DNA of 64,000 bases from Microbacterium memoriense (lineage in GTDB: Bacteria; Actinomycetota; Actinomycetes; Actinomycetales; Microbacteriaceae), in assembly GCF_025398275.1 (NCBI RefSeq), contig NZ_JAODOR010000010.1, positions 1 to 64,000 on the forward strand. Direction: 5' to 3'. Position numbers and translations under genes: made by a program. Each line of letters begins with the position of its first letter. Within the stretch, counting starts at the first letter, position 1. The notes under the pieces were generated by a model that was not told the DNA's origin, searched no databases, and worked only from the letters and a program-made list of their open reading frames with translations. Below are positions 15,596 to 25,365 of this stretch, piece after piece.

Positions 15596-16432
15596 ATGCG
15601 ATCACTCGACGCCACCGGCGCGACCAGCGTCATCACGGGAGCCGCGAGCGGAATGGGTGCGCAGATTGCCCGGCAGCTCGCCGCGCGTGGCGCGCGGATC
15701 GCGTTGATCGACCGAAACGCGGATGGTCTAGCCGCCGTCGCGGCAGGCCTGCCCGGCACGGGGCACACGATCCATACGGTCGACCTCACCGACGACGCTG
15801 CCGTCGTGGCCATCGCGTCCGAGATCGCGGCATCCCACCGGCACGTGCAGACCCTCATCACGTGCGCCGGGTCGTCGATGCTCGGCAACCTCGACCAGCT
15901 CACGATGGAAGAGATGCGCTGGCTCATGGACATCAACCTCTGGGGCACCGTCAACATCACCCAGGCACTGCTCCCGGCCCTCCGCCGCTCCCCCACAGCA
16001 CACATCACGCATCTCGTTTCGGTGTATGGGCTGGCCGCGCCGGCGGGCCGCATCCCGTATGCGATGAGCAAATACGCCGTGCGCGGGTTCACCGAAGCGC
16101 TCCGCCACGAGCTCGCGGGTTCGTCTGTCACGGTCGGAGCCATCTACCCGGCCGGGGTGAAGACCGGCATCATCCTGCACGGACGGTACGCCGCGTCGAT
16201 CGATCCGGCGATCGCGCAACGGGCCGCTGCCGCGCAGGCGAAGATGTACCACACCGACCCTGCGGATGCCGCGGCCACGATCGTCGACGCCACTCTGAAG
16301 CGGCGCACACGGACGATGGTGGGCCGCGAAGCGCGCCTCGTCGACGTGTTGACGCGCGTGAGCCCACGCCACTACTGGCAGATCATGCGCCGGCCTCTGC
16401 GCGAGGCGATCGACACCACCACACCGCTCTGA
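15596..16432 (+). CDS. SDR-family NAD(P)-dependent oxidoreductase
   Basis: A 278-residue classical short-chain dehydrogenase/reductase. The cofactor motif TGAASGMG (residues 14-21), the CAG form of the NAG structural motif near 98, and the catalytic Ser (VSVYG) and YAMSK (near 154-158) are all present. The C-terminal extension (RRPLREAIDTTTPL) is of the type seen in membrane-associated SDRs acting on hydrophobic ketones or lipids, but the substrate is unknown. A GGAAAGAG site precedes the ATG. Confidence 0.88.
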   Translation: MRSLDATGATSVITGAASGMGAQIARQLAARGARIALIDRNADGLAAVAAGLPGTGHTIHTVDLTDDAAVVAIASEIAASHRHVQTLITCAGSSMLGNLDQLTMEEMRWLMDINLWGTVNITQALLPALRRSPTAHITHLVSVYGLAAPAGRIPYAMSKYAVRGFTEALRHELAGSSVTVGAIYPAGVKTGIILHGRYAASIDPAIAQRAAAAQAKMYHTDPADAAATIVDATLKRRTRTMVGREARLVDVLTRVSPRHYWQIMRRPLREAIDTTTPL

Positions 16433-16532
16433 TCGCCGCAGTCGGCTACCACGCGTCCGAGACCCGATCAACCCCCGGACGCGCAGCGACCGGCGGATCT
16501 AGATTCGAACCAGTTCGAGAGAGGAGCGGGAC

Positions 16533-16733
16533 ATGGGATTCATCGACGACGCAAAAGAAGTCGCGGAGACGGCCGGACGCAAGGTCAAGGAGACCTTCGA
16601 AGACGCGACCGACCGCATCGGCGACAAAGTCGACGAAGCCAAGGCCGACGCCAACGTGAAGAAGGCCGAAGCGGAGCGCGACTCGGTCGCCAAGCGCAAT
16701 GAGATCAAGGAAGACCTCCGCGGAGACAAGTGA
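16533..16733 (+). CDS. Small CsbD-like amphipathic protein
   Basis: A 66-residue, very hydrophilic protein made almost entirely of one long amphipathic helix (KEVAETAGRKVKETFEDATD, GDKVDEAKADANVKKAEA). Such short Lys/Glu/Ala-rich proteins resemble CsbD or LEA-like general-stress proteins, which usually rise under osmotic or stationary stress; the match is by composition only. A strong GAGAGGAG ribosome site precedes the ATG, and a terminator follows 14 bp after the stop, so it is a single-gene unit. Confidence 0.75.
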   Translation: MGFIDDAKEVAETAGRKVKETFEDATDRIGDKVDEAKADANVKKAEAERDSVAKRNEIKEDLRGDK

Positions 16734-16747
16734 CGCGGAGACGGCGA

Positions 16748-16775
16748 ACGGCCCCGGAGTCATCTCCGGGGCCGT
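16748..16775 (+). terminator. Intrinsic terminator
   Basis: A 12-bp perfect stem (ACGGCCCCGGAG and its complement) with a 4-base loop followed by CTCTCGTT. It lies between the small CsbD-like gene and the convergent mutarotase gene and can serve both. Confidence 0.8.
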
Positions 16776-16782
16776 CTCTCGT

Positions 16783-17712
16783 TCAGACCGCTGAGATCCG
16801 CCAGGATGCCGTGGACTGCGCGCCGGGCGCGAGGATCTGAAGCCCCGTGTCGTAGTCATAGTTGTCGGCGTTGAAGGCGTCGGGAGCGCACGTCATGGGC
16901 TCGACCGCGAGGCCCGTGCGATGCACGGGGTTCGCCGACCCACCCGGCTGGTCGCAGGTGTACACCTGCACCCAGGAGCACACGGCATCCCACGTCATCT
17001 CGACGCCGGTCCCCGTCGGGTCGGTCACGCGGGCCACATGGGCACCGATCCCCGTAAACGCGTGGTCTACGGCGGCATCACCGAGCACGCGGGGCGCGCG
17101 CCAGTCGAACCGGGTAGAACCCGCGACGTCGACGAGCGCGACCGGCCGGAGCGTGTCGGGAGTGACGTCGAGGACCTGGCCCGCGTCGAGCGCGAACGTC
17201 CAGGTGTCGAGCGCACTCGGCCCGGCGACGAGATACGGATGCGGCCCCGTCCCGAACGGCGCAGACTCCCCCGATTCGTTCGTGGCGACGACGGTTTGGG
17301 TCAGACCGTCCGCGGCCAGCGTGAACGTCGTCTCGACGCGGACGCGCCACGGGTATCCGGCCTGCGGGACGATGGTCGCCGCGAGGGTGACGCGGTCGTC
17401 ACTCGCGGTGACGACAGCGAAATCCAACCAGGACGCGAGGCCGTGGAGCGCGTTCGGCCGCCCGTCATCGGCGATCGGGAGCCCGTACGTGTCGCCGGCG
17501 AAATCGTACGTGCCCGCGGCGACACGGTTGGGCCACGGCGCGAGGGTCGCTCCCCGGAAGCTCGGACGCACCGTGTCTGCGTCGAACGACAGGGTGAGCT
17601 CACGTCCCGCGTGCGTCAGCCGGCGCAGGGTCGCGCCGATGCTGGCGATGGTCGCCTCGTACTCCCCCGACCGGAGAGTGTGCTGCGTGCCGGAAAGGGG
17701 GATGGAGGTCAT
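16783..17712 (-). CDS. galM: Aldose 1-epimerase (mutarotase)
   Basis: A 309-residue galactose-mutarotase-family protein that interconverts alpha and beta anomers of free sugars. Family marks are APWPNRVAAGTYDF (near 62-75), NALHGLAS with the first catalytic His, GTGPHPYL with the second His, and LAVEPMTCAPDAFN with the catalytic Glu. The ATG at 17712 follows the araA stop by 5 bp, making it the last gene of the arabinose operon; the longer reading starts inside araA. Its place suggests it adjusts the anomer or ring form of imported arabinose for the isomerase. Confidence 0.9.
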   Translation of the reverse strand: MTSIPLSGTQHTLRSGEYEATIASIGATLRRLTHAGRELTLSFDADTVRPSFRGATLAPWPNRVAAGTYDFAGDTYGLPIADDGRPNALHGLASWLDFAVVTASDDRVTLAATIVPQAGYPWRVRVETTFTLAADGLTQTVVATNESGESAPFGTGPHPYLVAGPSALDTWTFALDAGQVLDVTPDTLRPVALVDVAGSTRFDWRAPRVLGDAAVDHAFTGIGAHVARVTDPTGTGVEMTWDAVCSWVQVYTCDQPGGSANPVHRTGLAVEPMTCAPDAFNADNYDYDTGLQILAPGAQSTASWRISAV

Positions 17713-17717
17713 GAGCG

Positions 17718-19220
17718 TCAAAGTCCCTGCGCGAGTCGGTAGTAGGCCTGGTTCCAACGGATCTCCCGCTGGAAGTCACGGACCGTCGTGGACTCGTCGA
17801 TGACGAGCAACTCGGTTGCGGCGATTTCCGCGAAGTCGCGGAACACCTCGATGCCGACGGCGGTCGTCATCACCGTATGGTGTGCAGCGCCCGCCGTGAG
17901 CCAGCACGCCGCGCTCGTCGCGAAATCGGGTGCCGGCTTCCAGATCGCGCGTCCCACCGGGAGCTGCGGGAGATCCGGGGCTTCGACGTTCTCGACGACG
18001 TTCGCGACCAGCCGGAAGCGATCGCGCAGGTCGCTCATCGCCACGACGAGGGCCGGGCCAGGGTCGGCGGTGAAGACGAGCCGCACCGGGTCGTCCTTGC
18101 CGCCGATACCGAGCGGGTGGACCTCGAGGCGTGCTTTCGTGGAGCTGAGCGTCGGGGCGACTTCGAGCATGTGCGCACCGAGGATCTTCTCGTCGCCTTC
18201 CACCAGGTCGTAGGTGTAGTCCTCCATGAGGCTCGCGCCGCCCGGGAGGCCGGCGCCCATGACGTTGGCGACACGCACGAGGATCGCCGTCTTCCAGTCC
18301 CCCTCGGCGCCGAAGCCATAGCCGTCGGCCATGAGGCGCTGGACGGCGAGACCCGGGAGCTGCGTCAGCTTGCCGAGATCTTCGAACGACGTCGTGAACG
18401 CGCCGAAGTCGCCCGCTTCGAGGAACGAGCGCAGCCCGATCTCGATCGCCGCGCCGTCGCGCAGCGACTGGTGACGTTCCGCGCCGGGGTGGAGTTCCTC
18501 GGCGACGTCATATTCGTCGAGGTAGACCTGGACGAGTGCGTCGATGTCCGTGTCGGATGCCGCCGCGACCGCCGCCGCGAGCTCGTTCACGCTCCACGTG
18601 TTCACCTGCACGCCGAAGCGCAGCTCCGCCTCGGTTTTGTCCCCCTCGGTCACGGCGACGTAGCGCATGTTGTCGCCGAAGCGGGCGAGCTTGAGCGTGC
18701 GCACCGCCTGCCACCCGGCGGCGGCACGCTGCCAGTCCTCGATCTGCCGGCGGACGGCAGGATTGGAGACATGGCCGACGACTGTCTTGCGTGCGACGCC
18801 CAGGCGGGTCTGGATGTAGCCGAACTCGCGATCGCCGTGCGCGGCCTGATTGAGGTTCATGAAGTCGAAGTCGATGTCGGCCCAGGGCAGCTCGACGTTG
18901 GCCTGCGTGTGCAGGTGCAGCAGGGGCTTGCGGAGCGCATCCAGCCCTGAAATCCACATCTTGGCCGGGCTGAAGGTGTGCATCCACGCCACGACACCGA
19001 TGACGGAGTCGTCGGCGTTCGCGTCGAGCGCGAGCCGGCGGATGGAATCGGCATCCTTGAGCACCGGCTTCCACTCGACCTTCACGGGCAAACCCGCGAG
19101 CCCGGCGACGACCTGCTGCGATTGCTCCGCGACCTGGCGGAGGGTCTCTTCGCCGTAGAGGTTCTGGCTGCCGGTGACGAACCAGACGGTGTACTCATCG
19201 AGCGTGGTGGTGAGGGTCAT
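17718..19220 (-). CDS. araA: L-arabinose isomerase
   Basis: A 500-residue L-arabinose isomerase converting L-arabinose to L-ribulose. It begins with the family signature [12 protein letters not shown]. The metal and catalytic residues are visible: Glu in GFGAEGDWK, Glu in SLMEDYTYD, His in GAHMLEV and His in AAHHTV. Length matches the family (about 500). The ATG at 19220 is chosen because the family motif starts 12 residues in; the frame upstream runs through an intergenic hairpin. It follows araB after 99 bp that hold the inverted repeat at 19242-19294. Confidence 0.96.
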   Translation of the reverse strand: MTLTTTLDEYTVWFVTGSQNLYGEETLRQVAEQSQQVVAGLAGLPVKVEWKPVLKDADSIRRLALDANADDSVIGVVAWMHTFSPAKMWISGLDALRKPLLHLHTQANVELPWADIDFDFMNLNQAAHGDREFGYIQTRLGVARKTVVGHVSNPAVRRQIEDWQRAAAGWQAVRTLKLARFGDNMRYVAVTEGDKTEAELRFGVQVNTWSVNELAAAVAAASDTDIDALVQVYLDEYDVAEELHPGAERHQSLRDGAAIEIGLRSFLEAGDFGAFTTSFEDLGKLTQLPGLAVQRLMADGYGFGAEGDWKTAILVRVANVMGAGLPGGASLMEDYTYDLVEGDEKILGAHMLEVAPTLSSTKARLEVHPLGIGGKDDPVRLVFTADPGPALVVAMSDLRDRFRLVANVVENVEAPDLPQLPVGRAIWKPAPDFATSAACWLTAGAAHHTVMTTAVGIEVFRDFAEIAATELLVIDESTTVRDFQREIRWNQAYYRLAQGL

Positions 19221-19241
19221 GATGTTCCTTCGGGGGTGAGT

Positions 19242-19294
19242 ATGTCCCACTTGTGGCTGACTTTGGGGCCCAAAAGCGACCACAAGTGGGACAT
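19242..19294. repeat. Large inverted repeat between araB and araA
   Basis: Perfect 15-bp arms (ATGTCCCACTTGTGG at 19242-19256 and its complement at 19280-19294) around a 23-base centre that itself has a near-palindrome (CTTTGGGGCCCAAAAG). A partial third arm (GAAGTGGGACA) follows at 19304-19314. It can form a strong hairpin in the ara transcript just before the araA ribosome site. It may be a REP-like repeat or a processing/stability element that sets araA expression relative to araB. Confidence 0.75.
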
Positions 19295-19319
19295 GGTCTG
19301 CCGGAAGTGGGACAAGGGG

Positions 19320-20885
19320 TCAGAGGGCGGCGACGGCGGCGCGTTCGATGGCGAGGCCGGCGGAGTATCGATCGAGGTAAGCGGAGAAACCGGCGACGTC
19401 GGCCGGGTCGGGGTGGGCTGTCCGGACGTCGGCGCCGGCGAAGACGCGCTCGGCGAGGAAGGTGTCGAGGTCGGTATCCGCGTTGAGGAACGCGGCGAGC
19501 ACCGCGATTCCCCACGCACCGCCCTCGGCGGCGGCATCGCCGACCGCGACCGGAGCGTCGAGCGCGCCGGCCAGGAAGCGCTGCGCGACGCCGGCCGTGC
19601 GGAAGATGCCGCCGTGGGCATACATCCGGTCGACCGTGACACCTTCGGCGGCGAGCGTGCGCATACCGAGTGCGAGCGTCGCGAAGACGCCGTAGACCTG
19701 AGCCCGCATGACGTTGGCCAGGGTGAAGTCGCTGTCGGGCGTGCGGACGAACAGCGGTCGCCCTTCGGTGGTGCCGGCGATCGGCTCGCCGGCGAGGTGG
19801 TTGTACGCGAGGAGGCCCCCGGCATCCGCCGCACCTTCCAGCGCCTCGGTCAGGAGCGTCTCGAAGACCGCATCGGCGGACAGCGGCGCGCCGGTTGCGG
19901 CGGCGAACCGACCGAAAAGCCCGGCCCACGCGGCGAGTTCGCTCGCGCCGTTGTTGCAGTGCACCATCGCGACCGGCTCACCGCTCGGCGTCGTGACGAG
20001 GTCGATCTCCGCGTGTGCGCCGGCAAGCGGGGCATCGAGGACCACCATCGCGAAGATGCTCGTCCCGGCGCTCACATTGCCGGTACGCGGGGCGACCGAC
20101 GCGGTGGCCACCATCCCGGTTCCGGCATCTCCCTCGGGCGGGCAGAGCGGGATGCCGGCTTCCAGGGCGCCGGTCGGATCGAGAAGCGCGGCGCCTTCGA
20201 GTGTCAAGGAACCGGCATCCTGCCCGGCGTCCAGCACCTCGGGGAGCACGGTGCGAAGCGGGCGACCGGAGAGGGTCGCGTAGCGCTCGAGAAGCGCGGC
20301 GTCGAAGTCGCCGGTCGCCGAATCGATCGGGAACACGCCGGAGGCGTCGCCGACACCGAGGACGAAGCGACCGGTGAGACGTTCGTGGACGTAGCCGGCG
20401 AGCGTCGTCAGGCGATGGACGCGGGCGACATGCTCTTCTCGATCGAGTTCCGCCTGACGAAGGTGGGCGATCGACCAGCGCAGCGGGATGTTGACGCCGA
20501 ACAACTCGCTGAGCTCCTCGGCAGCCGGTCCGGTCGAGGTGTTGCGCCACGTGCGGAACGGGACGAGCAGCTCGCCGGCAGCATCGAACGCGAGGTAGCC
20601 GTGCATCATCGCTGACACGCCGATCGCGGACAGTGTCGTGGGTCGCACGCCGTGACGTCGCTCGGCATCGGCGAGGAGTTCGGCGTAGGCGTCTTGCAGA
20701 CCGGTCCACACCGCGTCGAGCGGATACGTCCAGCGGCCGCCCTCGAGCCGGTTCTCCCACTCGTGGGATCCGACCGCGAGCACCGTCGCCGGGTCATCCG
20801 CGTCGATGAGGCACGCCTTGATGCGCGTCGAGCCGAACTCGACACCGAGGGCCGCGCGACCGGCCGTGATCTGAGCGGCGCTCAC
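19320..20885 (-). CDS. araB: Ribulokinase (FGGY family)
   Basis: A 521-residue FGGY carbohydrate kinase that phosphorylates L-ribulose. It starts with the nucleotide-binding strand GVEFGSTRIKACLID and keeps the C-terminal actin-like ATP site (YAHGGIFRTAGVAQRFLA, then EGGAWGIAVLAAFL). The GTG at 20885 overlaps the araD stop as GTGA (20882-20885), which fixes the start; the upstream reading lies inside araD. The placement between araD and araA makes ribulose the likely substrate over xylulose. Confidence 0.92.
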   Translation of the reverse strand: MSAAQITAGRAALGVEFGSTRIKACLIDADDPATVLAVGSHEWENRLEGGRWTYPLDAVWTGLQDAYAELLADAERRHGVRPTTLSAIGVSAMMHGYLAFDAAGELLVPFRTWRNTSTGPAAEELSELFGVNIPLRWSIAHLRQAELDREEHVARVHRLTTLAGYVHERLTGRFVLGVGDASGVFPIDSATGDFDAALLERYATLSGRPLRTVLPEVLDAGQDAGSLTLEGAALLDPTGALEAGIPLCPPEGDAGTGMVATASVAPRTGNVSAGTSIFAMVVLDAPLAGAHAEIDLVTTPSGEPVAMVHCNNGASELAAWAGLFGRFAAATGAPLSADAVFETLLTEALEGAADAGGLLAYNHLAGEPIAGTTEGRPLFVRTPDSDFTLANVMRAQVYGVFATLALGMRTLAAEGVTVDRMYAHGGIFRTAGVAQRFLAGALDAPVAVGDAAAEGGAWGIAVLAAFLNADTDLDTFLAERVFAGADVRTAHPDPADVAGFSAYLDRYSAGLAIERAAVAAL

Positions 20886-21601
20886 GACTGCTCCTCCCGC
20901 CGGGCATCGCTGCTCTGGCCGTAGACGTTCTGATAGCGGTTGTAGAGGGCATCGATGCGGTCCTGCGGGATCGGAATGAGCGGCCCCGCTTCGCGCGCGA
21001 TGTGGACCGTACGCGCCGCGTCTTCGCACATGACGGCGGCTTTGACAGCATCCTTCGCCGAGACGCCGATCGTGAACGGCCCGTGGTTCTGCATCAGCAC
21101 GGCACGGCTGCGATGACCACGGAGAGTCTCGACGATGCCCCGCCCGATCGAGTCGTCGCCGATGATCGCGAAGGGGCCGATCGGGATCGGTCCGCCGAAC
21201 TCATCGGCCATTCCGGTGATGACGCACGGGATCTCCTCCCCCCGCGCGGCCCACGCGACGGCATACGTCGAGTGCGTGTGCACGACACCCCCGACGTCGG
21301 GCATGTTCCGGTAGACGTATGCATGCGCCGCCGTGTCACTCGACGGGCTCCGGTCGCTCCCGGGTGTCCCGGCGATGACGGTGCCGTCGAGGTCGCACAG
21401 GATCATGTTGTCCGCGGCGAGGTCGTCGTAGGAGACGCCGGATGGCTTGATGACGAAGAGGTCGGCGCCCGGGACGCGCCCCGAGACATTGCCGCCGGTC
21501 CACACGACCAGTCCGTAGCGGACGAGCTCGTGGTGGAGAGCCGCAACGTCGGCCCGAACGGTGTCGATGGCTGCCTGCAGCTCCGGGCTGATCGAGGTCA
21601 T
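20882..21601 (-). CDS. araD: L-ribulose-5-phosphate 4-epimerase
   Basis: A 239-residue class II aldolase-fold epimerase giving D-xylulose 5-phosphate, the entry to the pentose-phosphate pathway. GGNVSGR (near 35-41), IKPSGV, the zinc-binding pair in VVHTHSTYA (His-Thr-His, near 100) and LMQNHGPF with the third His are all present. The ATG at 21601 overlaps the permease stop as ATGA and the stop overlaps the araB start, so it is translationally coupled on both sides. Confidence 0.95.
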   Translation of the reverse strand: MTSISPELQAAIDTVRADVAALHHELVRYGLVVWTGGNVSGRVPGADLFVIKPSGVSYDDLAADNMILCDLDGTVIAGTPGSDRSPSSDTAAHAYVYRNMPDVGGVVHTHSTYAVAWAARGEEIPCVITGMADEFGGPIPIGPFAIIGDDSIGRGIVETLRGHRSRAVLMQNHGPFTIGVSAKDAVKAAVMCEDAARTVHIAREAGPLIPIPQDRIDALYNRYQNVYGQSSDARREEQS

Positions 21602-22650
21602 GTCTGCTTCCTTCTCGTCAACGCACGCTGCAAGAGCACGAAGACCAGCAGCACGGCGCCGGTGATGATCGTCAGATACTCCGGATTGATCGTCCCATCC
21701 TTCGTGATGATGAGCCGGAGTGCCGCGAGCACGAACACGCCGATGATCGACCCCCAGACGTATCCCACGCCGCCGGTCAGGAGCGTGCCGCCGATCACGA
21801 CCGCCGCGATCGCGTCGAGCTCCCATCCGATCCCCGTGACGTTCTGGGCTTTTCCGCCGACCTCGGCGGTGTAGACGACCCCGGCGAGGCCGGCGAGCGC
21901 GCCGGAGATGATGTAGATCCAGACGCGCGTGCGCGCGACCGGCAATCCCATCAGACGAGCGGATGCTTCGGATCCTCCGATCGCGTACACCGTCCGGCCC
22001 ATGCGGGTTCGGTGCAGGAAGAAGACCGCGGCCACGATCACCAGAACAGCGATGAGCAGTCCCGGGGTGATCGTGAAGTCATTGACCTTGGGGCCGTCGA
22101 TGATCTTCCAGTCGGTGGCCAGCAGCAGAATCGGTGAATTCTCCGGAGCCATGACGGGCGTGGTGGAGAGGATCGAGGCGAGCCCTCGCGCGAGGAACAT
22201 CATGGCCAGGGTCGCGATGAACGGTTGCACCGCGAAGACTTGAATCATGACGCCGGCGATCAGGCCGAAGGTGGCACCGGCCGCGATCATCAGCACGATC
22301 GACAGCCATCCGTTGACGCCCGTGTTCATCGCCATGACGCCGGCGACCGAACTGACGGCCACCACGGCGCCGACAGACAGGTCGATACCGCCGGAGACGA
22401 TGACGATGGTCATCCCGACCGCCAGGATCATGGTCGGCGCGAAGCTGACCAAGAGGCTCGACATCGTGCCGGAGTGGAACACCCGGCCGTACGCGACCTC
22501 GGCGTAGATGAGCATCGCGAACAGCAGCAGGAGCGCGGTGAGTGTCGGCAGCAGCGTCTGGCTGCGCTCCCAGAGACTCGATAGCCTCGCCGTGCGTGTC
22601 TCCGGCGCGGGGCCTGCGGAGATGGGGGCGAGGGTGTGAGACGCGCTCAT
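21598..22650 (-). CDS. Ribose-type ABC permease (YjfF-like)
   Basis: A 350-residue permease of the CUT2 (RbsC) family with eight to ten hydrophobic helices. Family motifs are IVSGGIDLSVGAVVA (near 85-99), ATLAMMFLARGLASI and GELDAIAAVVIGGT-like GWELDAIAAVVIGGTLLTGG. It is the second of two non-identical permeases in the operon, which is the layout of the E. coli YtfQRT-YjfF galactofuranose importer. Overlaps of 4 bases with both neighbours indicate coupled translation. Confidence 0.88.
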   Translation of the reverse strand: MSASHTLAPISAGPAPETRTARLSSLWERSQTLLPTLTALLLLFAMLIYAEVAYGRVFHSGTMSSLLVSFAPTMILAVGMTIVIVSGGIDLSVGAVVAVSSVAGVMAMNTGVNGWLSIVLMIAAGATFGLIAGVMIQVFAVQPFIATLAMMFLARGLASILSTTPVMAPENSPILLLATDWKIIDGPKVNDFTITPGLLIAVLVIVAAVFFLHRTRMGRTVYAIGGSEASARLMGLPVARTRVWIYIISGALAGLAGVVYTAEVGGKAQNVTGIGWELDAIAAVVIGGTLLTGGVGYVWGSIIGVFVLAALRLIITKDGTINPEYLTIITGAVLLVFVLLQRALTRRKQT

Positions 22651-23732
22651 GCGACGCTCTCCTTGATGACGGGGCTGTCTACGCCGGCAGCCGGACGCGC
22701 CGGCCCCGCGGGGACGCGGGGAGCTCCGCCACCGCGGAAGACGAACGCGCGCACGCGTTCCGACTGCAACAGCACGAGGGCGATGATCACGAGCGCCTTG
22801 AAGGCGGGGGTCGCCGCCGCGGGAACGCCGAGGAACAGGACGGTCTTGTTCAACGTGGCGATCAGGAGGGCGCCGACCGTGGAGCCGAAGATCGAGAACT
22901 TCCCGCCGGCGAGGGAGGTCCCTCCGATCACGACCGCCAGAATGGCGTCGAGTTCCATCAGATTGCCGGTGCCGGACACACTCACCGTCATGACTTCCGA
23001 GACGCTGAAGAGCCCGCCCACGGCGGCGAGCGCTGCCGCGAGCACGTACACGGAAATCAAGATCGGGCGGGGACGGATGCCAGCGAGGCGGCTGGCCTGC
23101 GGATTGATGCCGATGGACTCGATCATGAGACCCAGCGCCGTGCGCCGCATGAGCAGGGCGACGAGGATCACCAGGACGATGGCGATCACGAAACTCGTCG
23201 GGAGACCGAGGATCTGCCCGTTCGCCAGTTGCCGGAAGGGCTCATTCGTCGCGCTGGTGTTCTGCCCCCCGGTGATCACGCGGGCGATGCCGCGTGCGGC
23301 GAGCATCATGACGAGTGTCGAGATGAACGGTTGCAGTCCGACGACGGCCACGAGCACACCATTGACCATGCCGAGAATGACCGCGAGGAGTACGGCCAGC
23401 CCGATCGCCGCCAGCATCGCTCCCACGGAGTTCGGATCGTCGATCGTGGACAGGGTCTGCATCGCGACGGCGCCGCCGACCGCCATCATCGATCCGACGG
23501 AGAGGTCGATGCCTTCTGTCGCGATGACGAATGTCATGCCGAGGGCGATCATGATGATCGGCGCGGACACGCGCACAATGTCGAGCAGGTTGCCGGTGAG
23601 AAGCCCCGTGTTCGGGTTCACTCCGATCGCGAGATAGGTCGGGTCCTTGACCGTGTTGATGATCAACAGCAGGACGATTCCGACGATTCCCCAGAACCAG
23701 GGAGTGCGAAGCAGCGCTCTCATGCGGCTCAT
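22647..23732 (-). CDS. Ribose-type ABC permease (YtfT-like)
   Basis: A 361-residue CUT2 permease with the motifs TEGIDLSVGSMMAVGG (near 90-105), STLVMMLAARGIARVI and ELDAILAVVIGGTSLAGGKF. It forms a heterodimer with the permease encoded directly downstream. Starts and stops overlap those of both neighbouring genes by 4 bases. The proline- and alanine-rich C-terminus (APRVPAGPARPAAGVD) is a cytoplasmic tail. Confidence 0.88.
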   Translation of the reverse strand: MSRMRALLRTPWFWGIVGIVLLLIINTVKDPTYLAIGVNPNTGLLTGNLLDIVRVSAPIIMIALGMTFVIATEGIDLSVGSMMAVGGAVAMQTLSTIDDPNSVGAMLAAIGLAVLLAVILGMVNGVLVAVVGLQPFISTLVMMLAARGIARVITGGQNTSATNEPFRQLANGQILGLPTSFVIAIVLVILVALLMRRTALGLMIESIGINPQASRLAGIRPRPILISVYVLAAALAAVGGLFSVSEVMTVSVSGTGNLMELDAILAVVIGGTSLAGGKFSIFGSTVGALLIATLNKTVLFLGVPAAATPAFKALVIIALVLLQSERVRAFVFRGGGAPRVPAGPARPAAGVDSPVIKESVA

Positions 23733-25306
23733 GACGCGTTCCCTTCTTCGTGCGTCGCCTCGGTCGCGAGCACCTGCGCCTGCTCTTCGGACTCTGCGGC
23801 GATGATCGAGACGATACTTTCGGCCGTCAGGTCGGGTCCGTTGACGACCTCGCCGACGCGCTGGTGATCTTTCATGATGACGATGCGTTCGGAGAGCCGG
23901 ACGACTTCTTCCAACTCGGAAGAAATGAAGACGACGCTCATGCCGCCCTCCGCCAACTCCGCGACAGTTTCTTGGATGTCGGCCTTCGCGCCGACATCGA
24001 TGCCGCGCGTCGGCTCATCGAGCAGCAACACGTCGGGCTCGGTGGCCAGCCACCGCCCGAGCAGCACTTTCTGCTGGTTACCCCCGGAGAGCAGGCGGAT
24101 CGGACGGTCGGGATCGTTCGGGCGCACGCTGAAGCGCTCCATGTATTTGGTGACCAAGCGATCGACATCGCGTGCGGGGACGCGACGCATCCACCCGCGC
24201 CGCGCCTGCACGGCCAGCATGATGTTCTCGCGCACGCTCAGGTCGCCCACGATGCCGTCATCTCGACGATTCTCCGTTGAGTACGCGATGCCGTGGGCAA
24301 GGCCGGCGACCGGCGAGTTCAGGGCGACCTTCTGGCCCCGCACCCGCACGGTCCCGCTGTCTGCCTTGTCGGCGCCGGCGATGAGCCGGGCAAGCTCGGT
24401 GCGGCCCGCGCCGAGAAGACCGGCGAATCCGACGACCTCGCCGGCGTGCAGTTCCAGGTCGGTGGGTTGCAGAGAGCCCTTGCGGCCCAGGCCCTCCGCG
24501 ACGAGGAGTGGCGTTCCGGTGCGGTCGTGTACCGCCGTCTGCCGGTGAGAACCGAGGGCGCGCAGGGAGGCGAAGTCTTTGCCGATCATCTTCGAGATCA
24601 ACGCGGCCCGGTCGAGTTCTTCTGTCCGGTACTCGCCGACGAACTGGCCGTTGCGGAGGACCGTGATCCGGTCACTGATCGCGTAGACCTGATCGAGGAA
24701 GTGCGAAACGAACAGGATCGCGACGCCGCTGTCGCGGAGGCGTCGGATGACGCCGAAGAGGACTTCCACCTCATTCGCGTCGAGGCTCGAGGTCGGCTCA
24801 TCGAGAATGAGGACGCGGGAGTCGGTGACCATGGCGCGGCTGATGGCCACGAGTTGCTGGATCGCGATCGACAAGGACGACAGCGGCGCCCGCGGATCGA
24901 GATCGCCGAGCCCCATCCGACGGAGCACGTCGCGCGCGTCGGCGTGGGTCTTGCGCCAATCGATGCCGGCGAAGCCGCGCGCCTCGTGGCCGAGCATGAC
25001 GTTCTCGCCGATCGAGAGGTTGGCGCACAGGTTCACTTCTTGGTACACGGTCGAAATTCCGGCTGCTTGCGCCGAGGCCGTCCCGACGAAGTGCTGGGCC
25101 TCACCGCCGACGAGGATCTCGCCCGAATCGAGCTGATACACGCCGGTGAGCGCCTTGATGAGCGTGGACTTGCCCGCCCCGTTCTCACCCATCAGGGTGT
25201 GGACCTCACCGGGAAGAAGGCGGAAGCTGACATCGTCGAGCGCCTTCACCCCGGGAAAAGTGATGGATGCGTGGCGGACTTCGACGATCGCGGGAGATTC
25301 GGTCAT
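23729..25306 (-). CDS. Sugar ABC transporter ATPase (YtfR/RbsA-like)
   Basis: A 525-residue protein with two ABC domains. NBD1 has Walker A GENGAGKSTLIKAL (near 39-52) and Walker B LILDEPTSSLD; its signature region LSIAIQQLVAISRAM is degenerate (LSIAIQ instead of LSGGQ). NBD2 has GLLGAGRTELARL in place of a normal Walker A, then LSGGNQQKVLLGRWL and LLLDEPTRGIDVG. This one-degenerate-site pattern is normal for RbsA/XylG proteins. The ATG at 25306 is preferred to one at 25402, whose extra residues are proline-rich and overlap a hairpin. Confidence 0.92.
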   Translation of the reverse strand: MTESPAIVEVRHASITFPGVKALDDVSFRLLPGEVHTLMGENGAGKSTLIKALTGVYQLDSGEILVGGEAQHFVGTASAQAAGISTVYQEVNLCANLSIGENVMLGHEARGFAGIDWRKTHADARDVLRRMGLGDLDPRAPLSSLSIAIQQLVAISRAMVTDSRVLILDEPTSSLDANEVEVLFGVIRRLRDSGVAILFVSHFLDQVYAISDRITVLRNGQFVGEYRTEELDRAALISKMIGKDFASLRALGSHRQTAVHDRTGTPLLVAEGLGRKGSLQPTDLELHAGEVVGFAGLLGAGRTELARLIAGADKADSGTVRVRGQKVALNSPVAGLAHGIAYSTENRRDDGIVGDLSVRENIMLAVQARRGWMRRVPARDVDRLVTKYMERFSVRPNDPDRPIRLLSGGNQQKVLLGRWLATEPDVLLLDEPTRGIDVGAKADIQETVAELAEGGMSVVFISSELEEVVRLSERIVIMKDHQRVGEVVNGPDLTAESIVSIIAAESEEQAQVLATEATHEEGNAS

Positions 25307-25365
25307 CACTGACGGCCTTCCTTGTCGCTGTGGGGGGGGTGCGGGTGTTGGCGCATACGGCGGGG

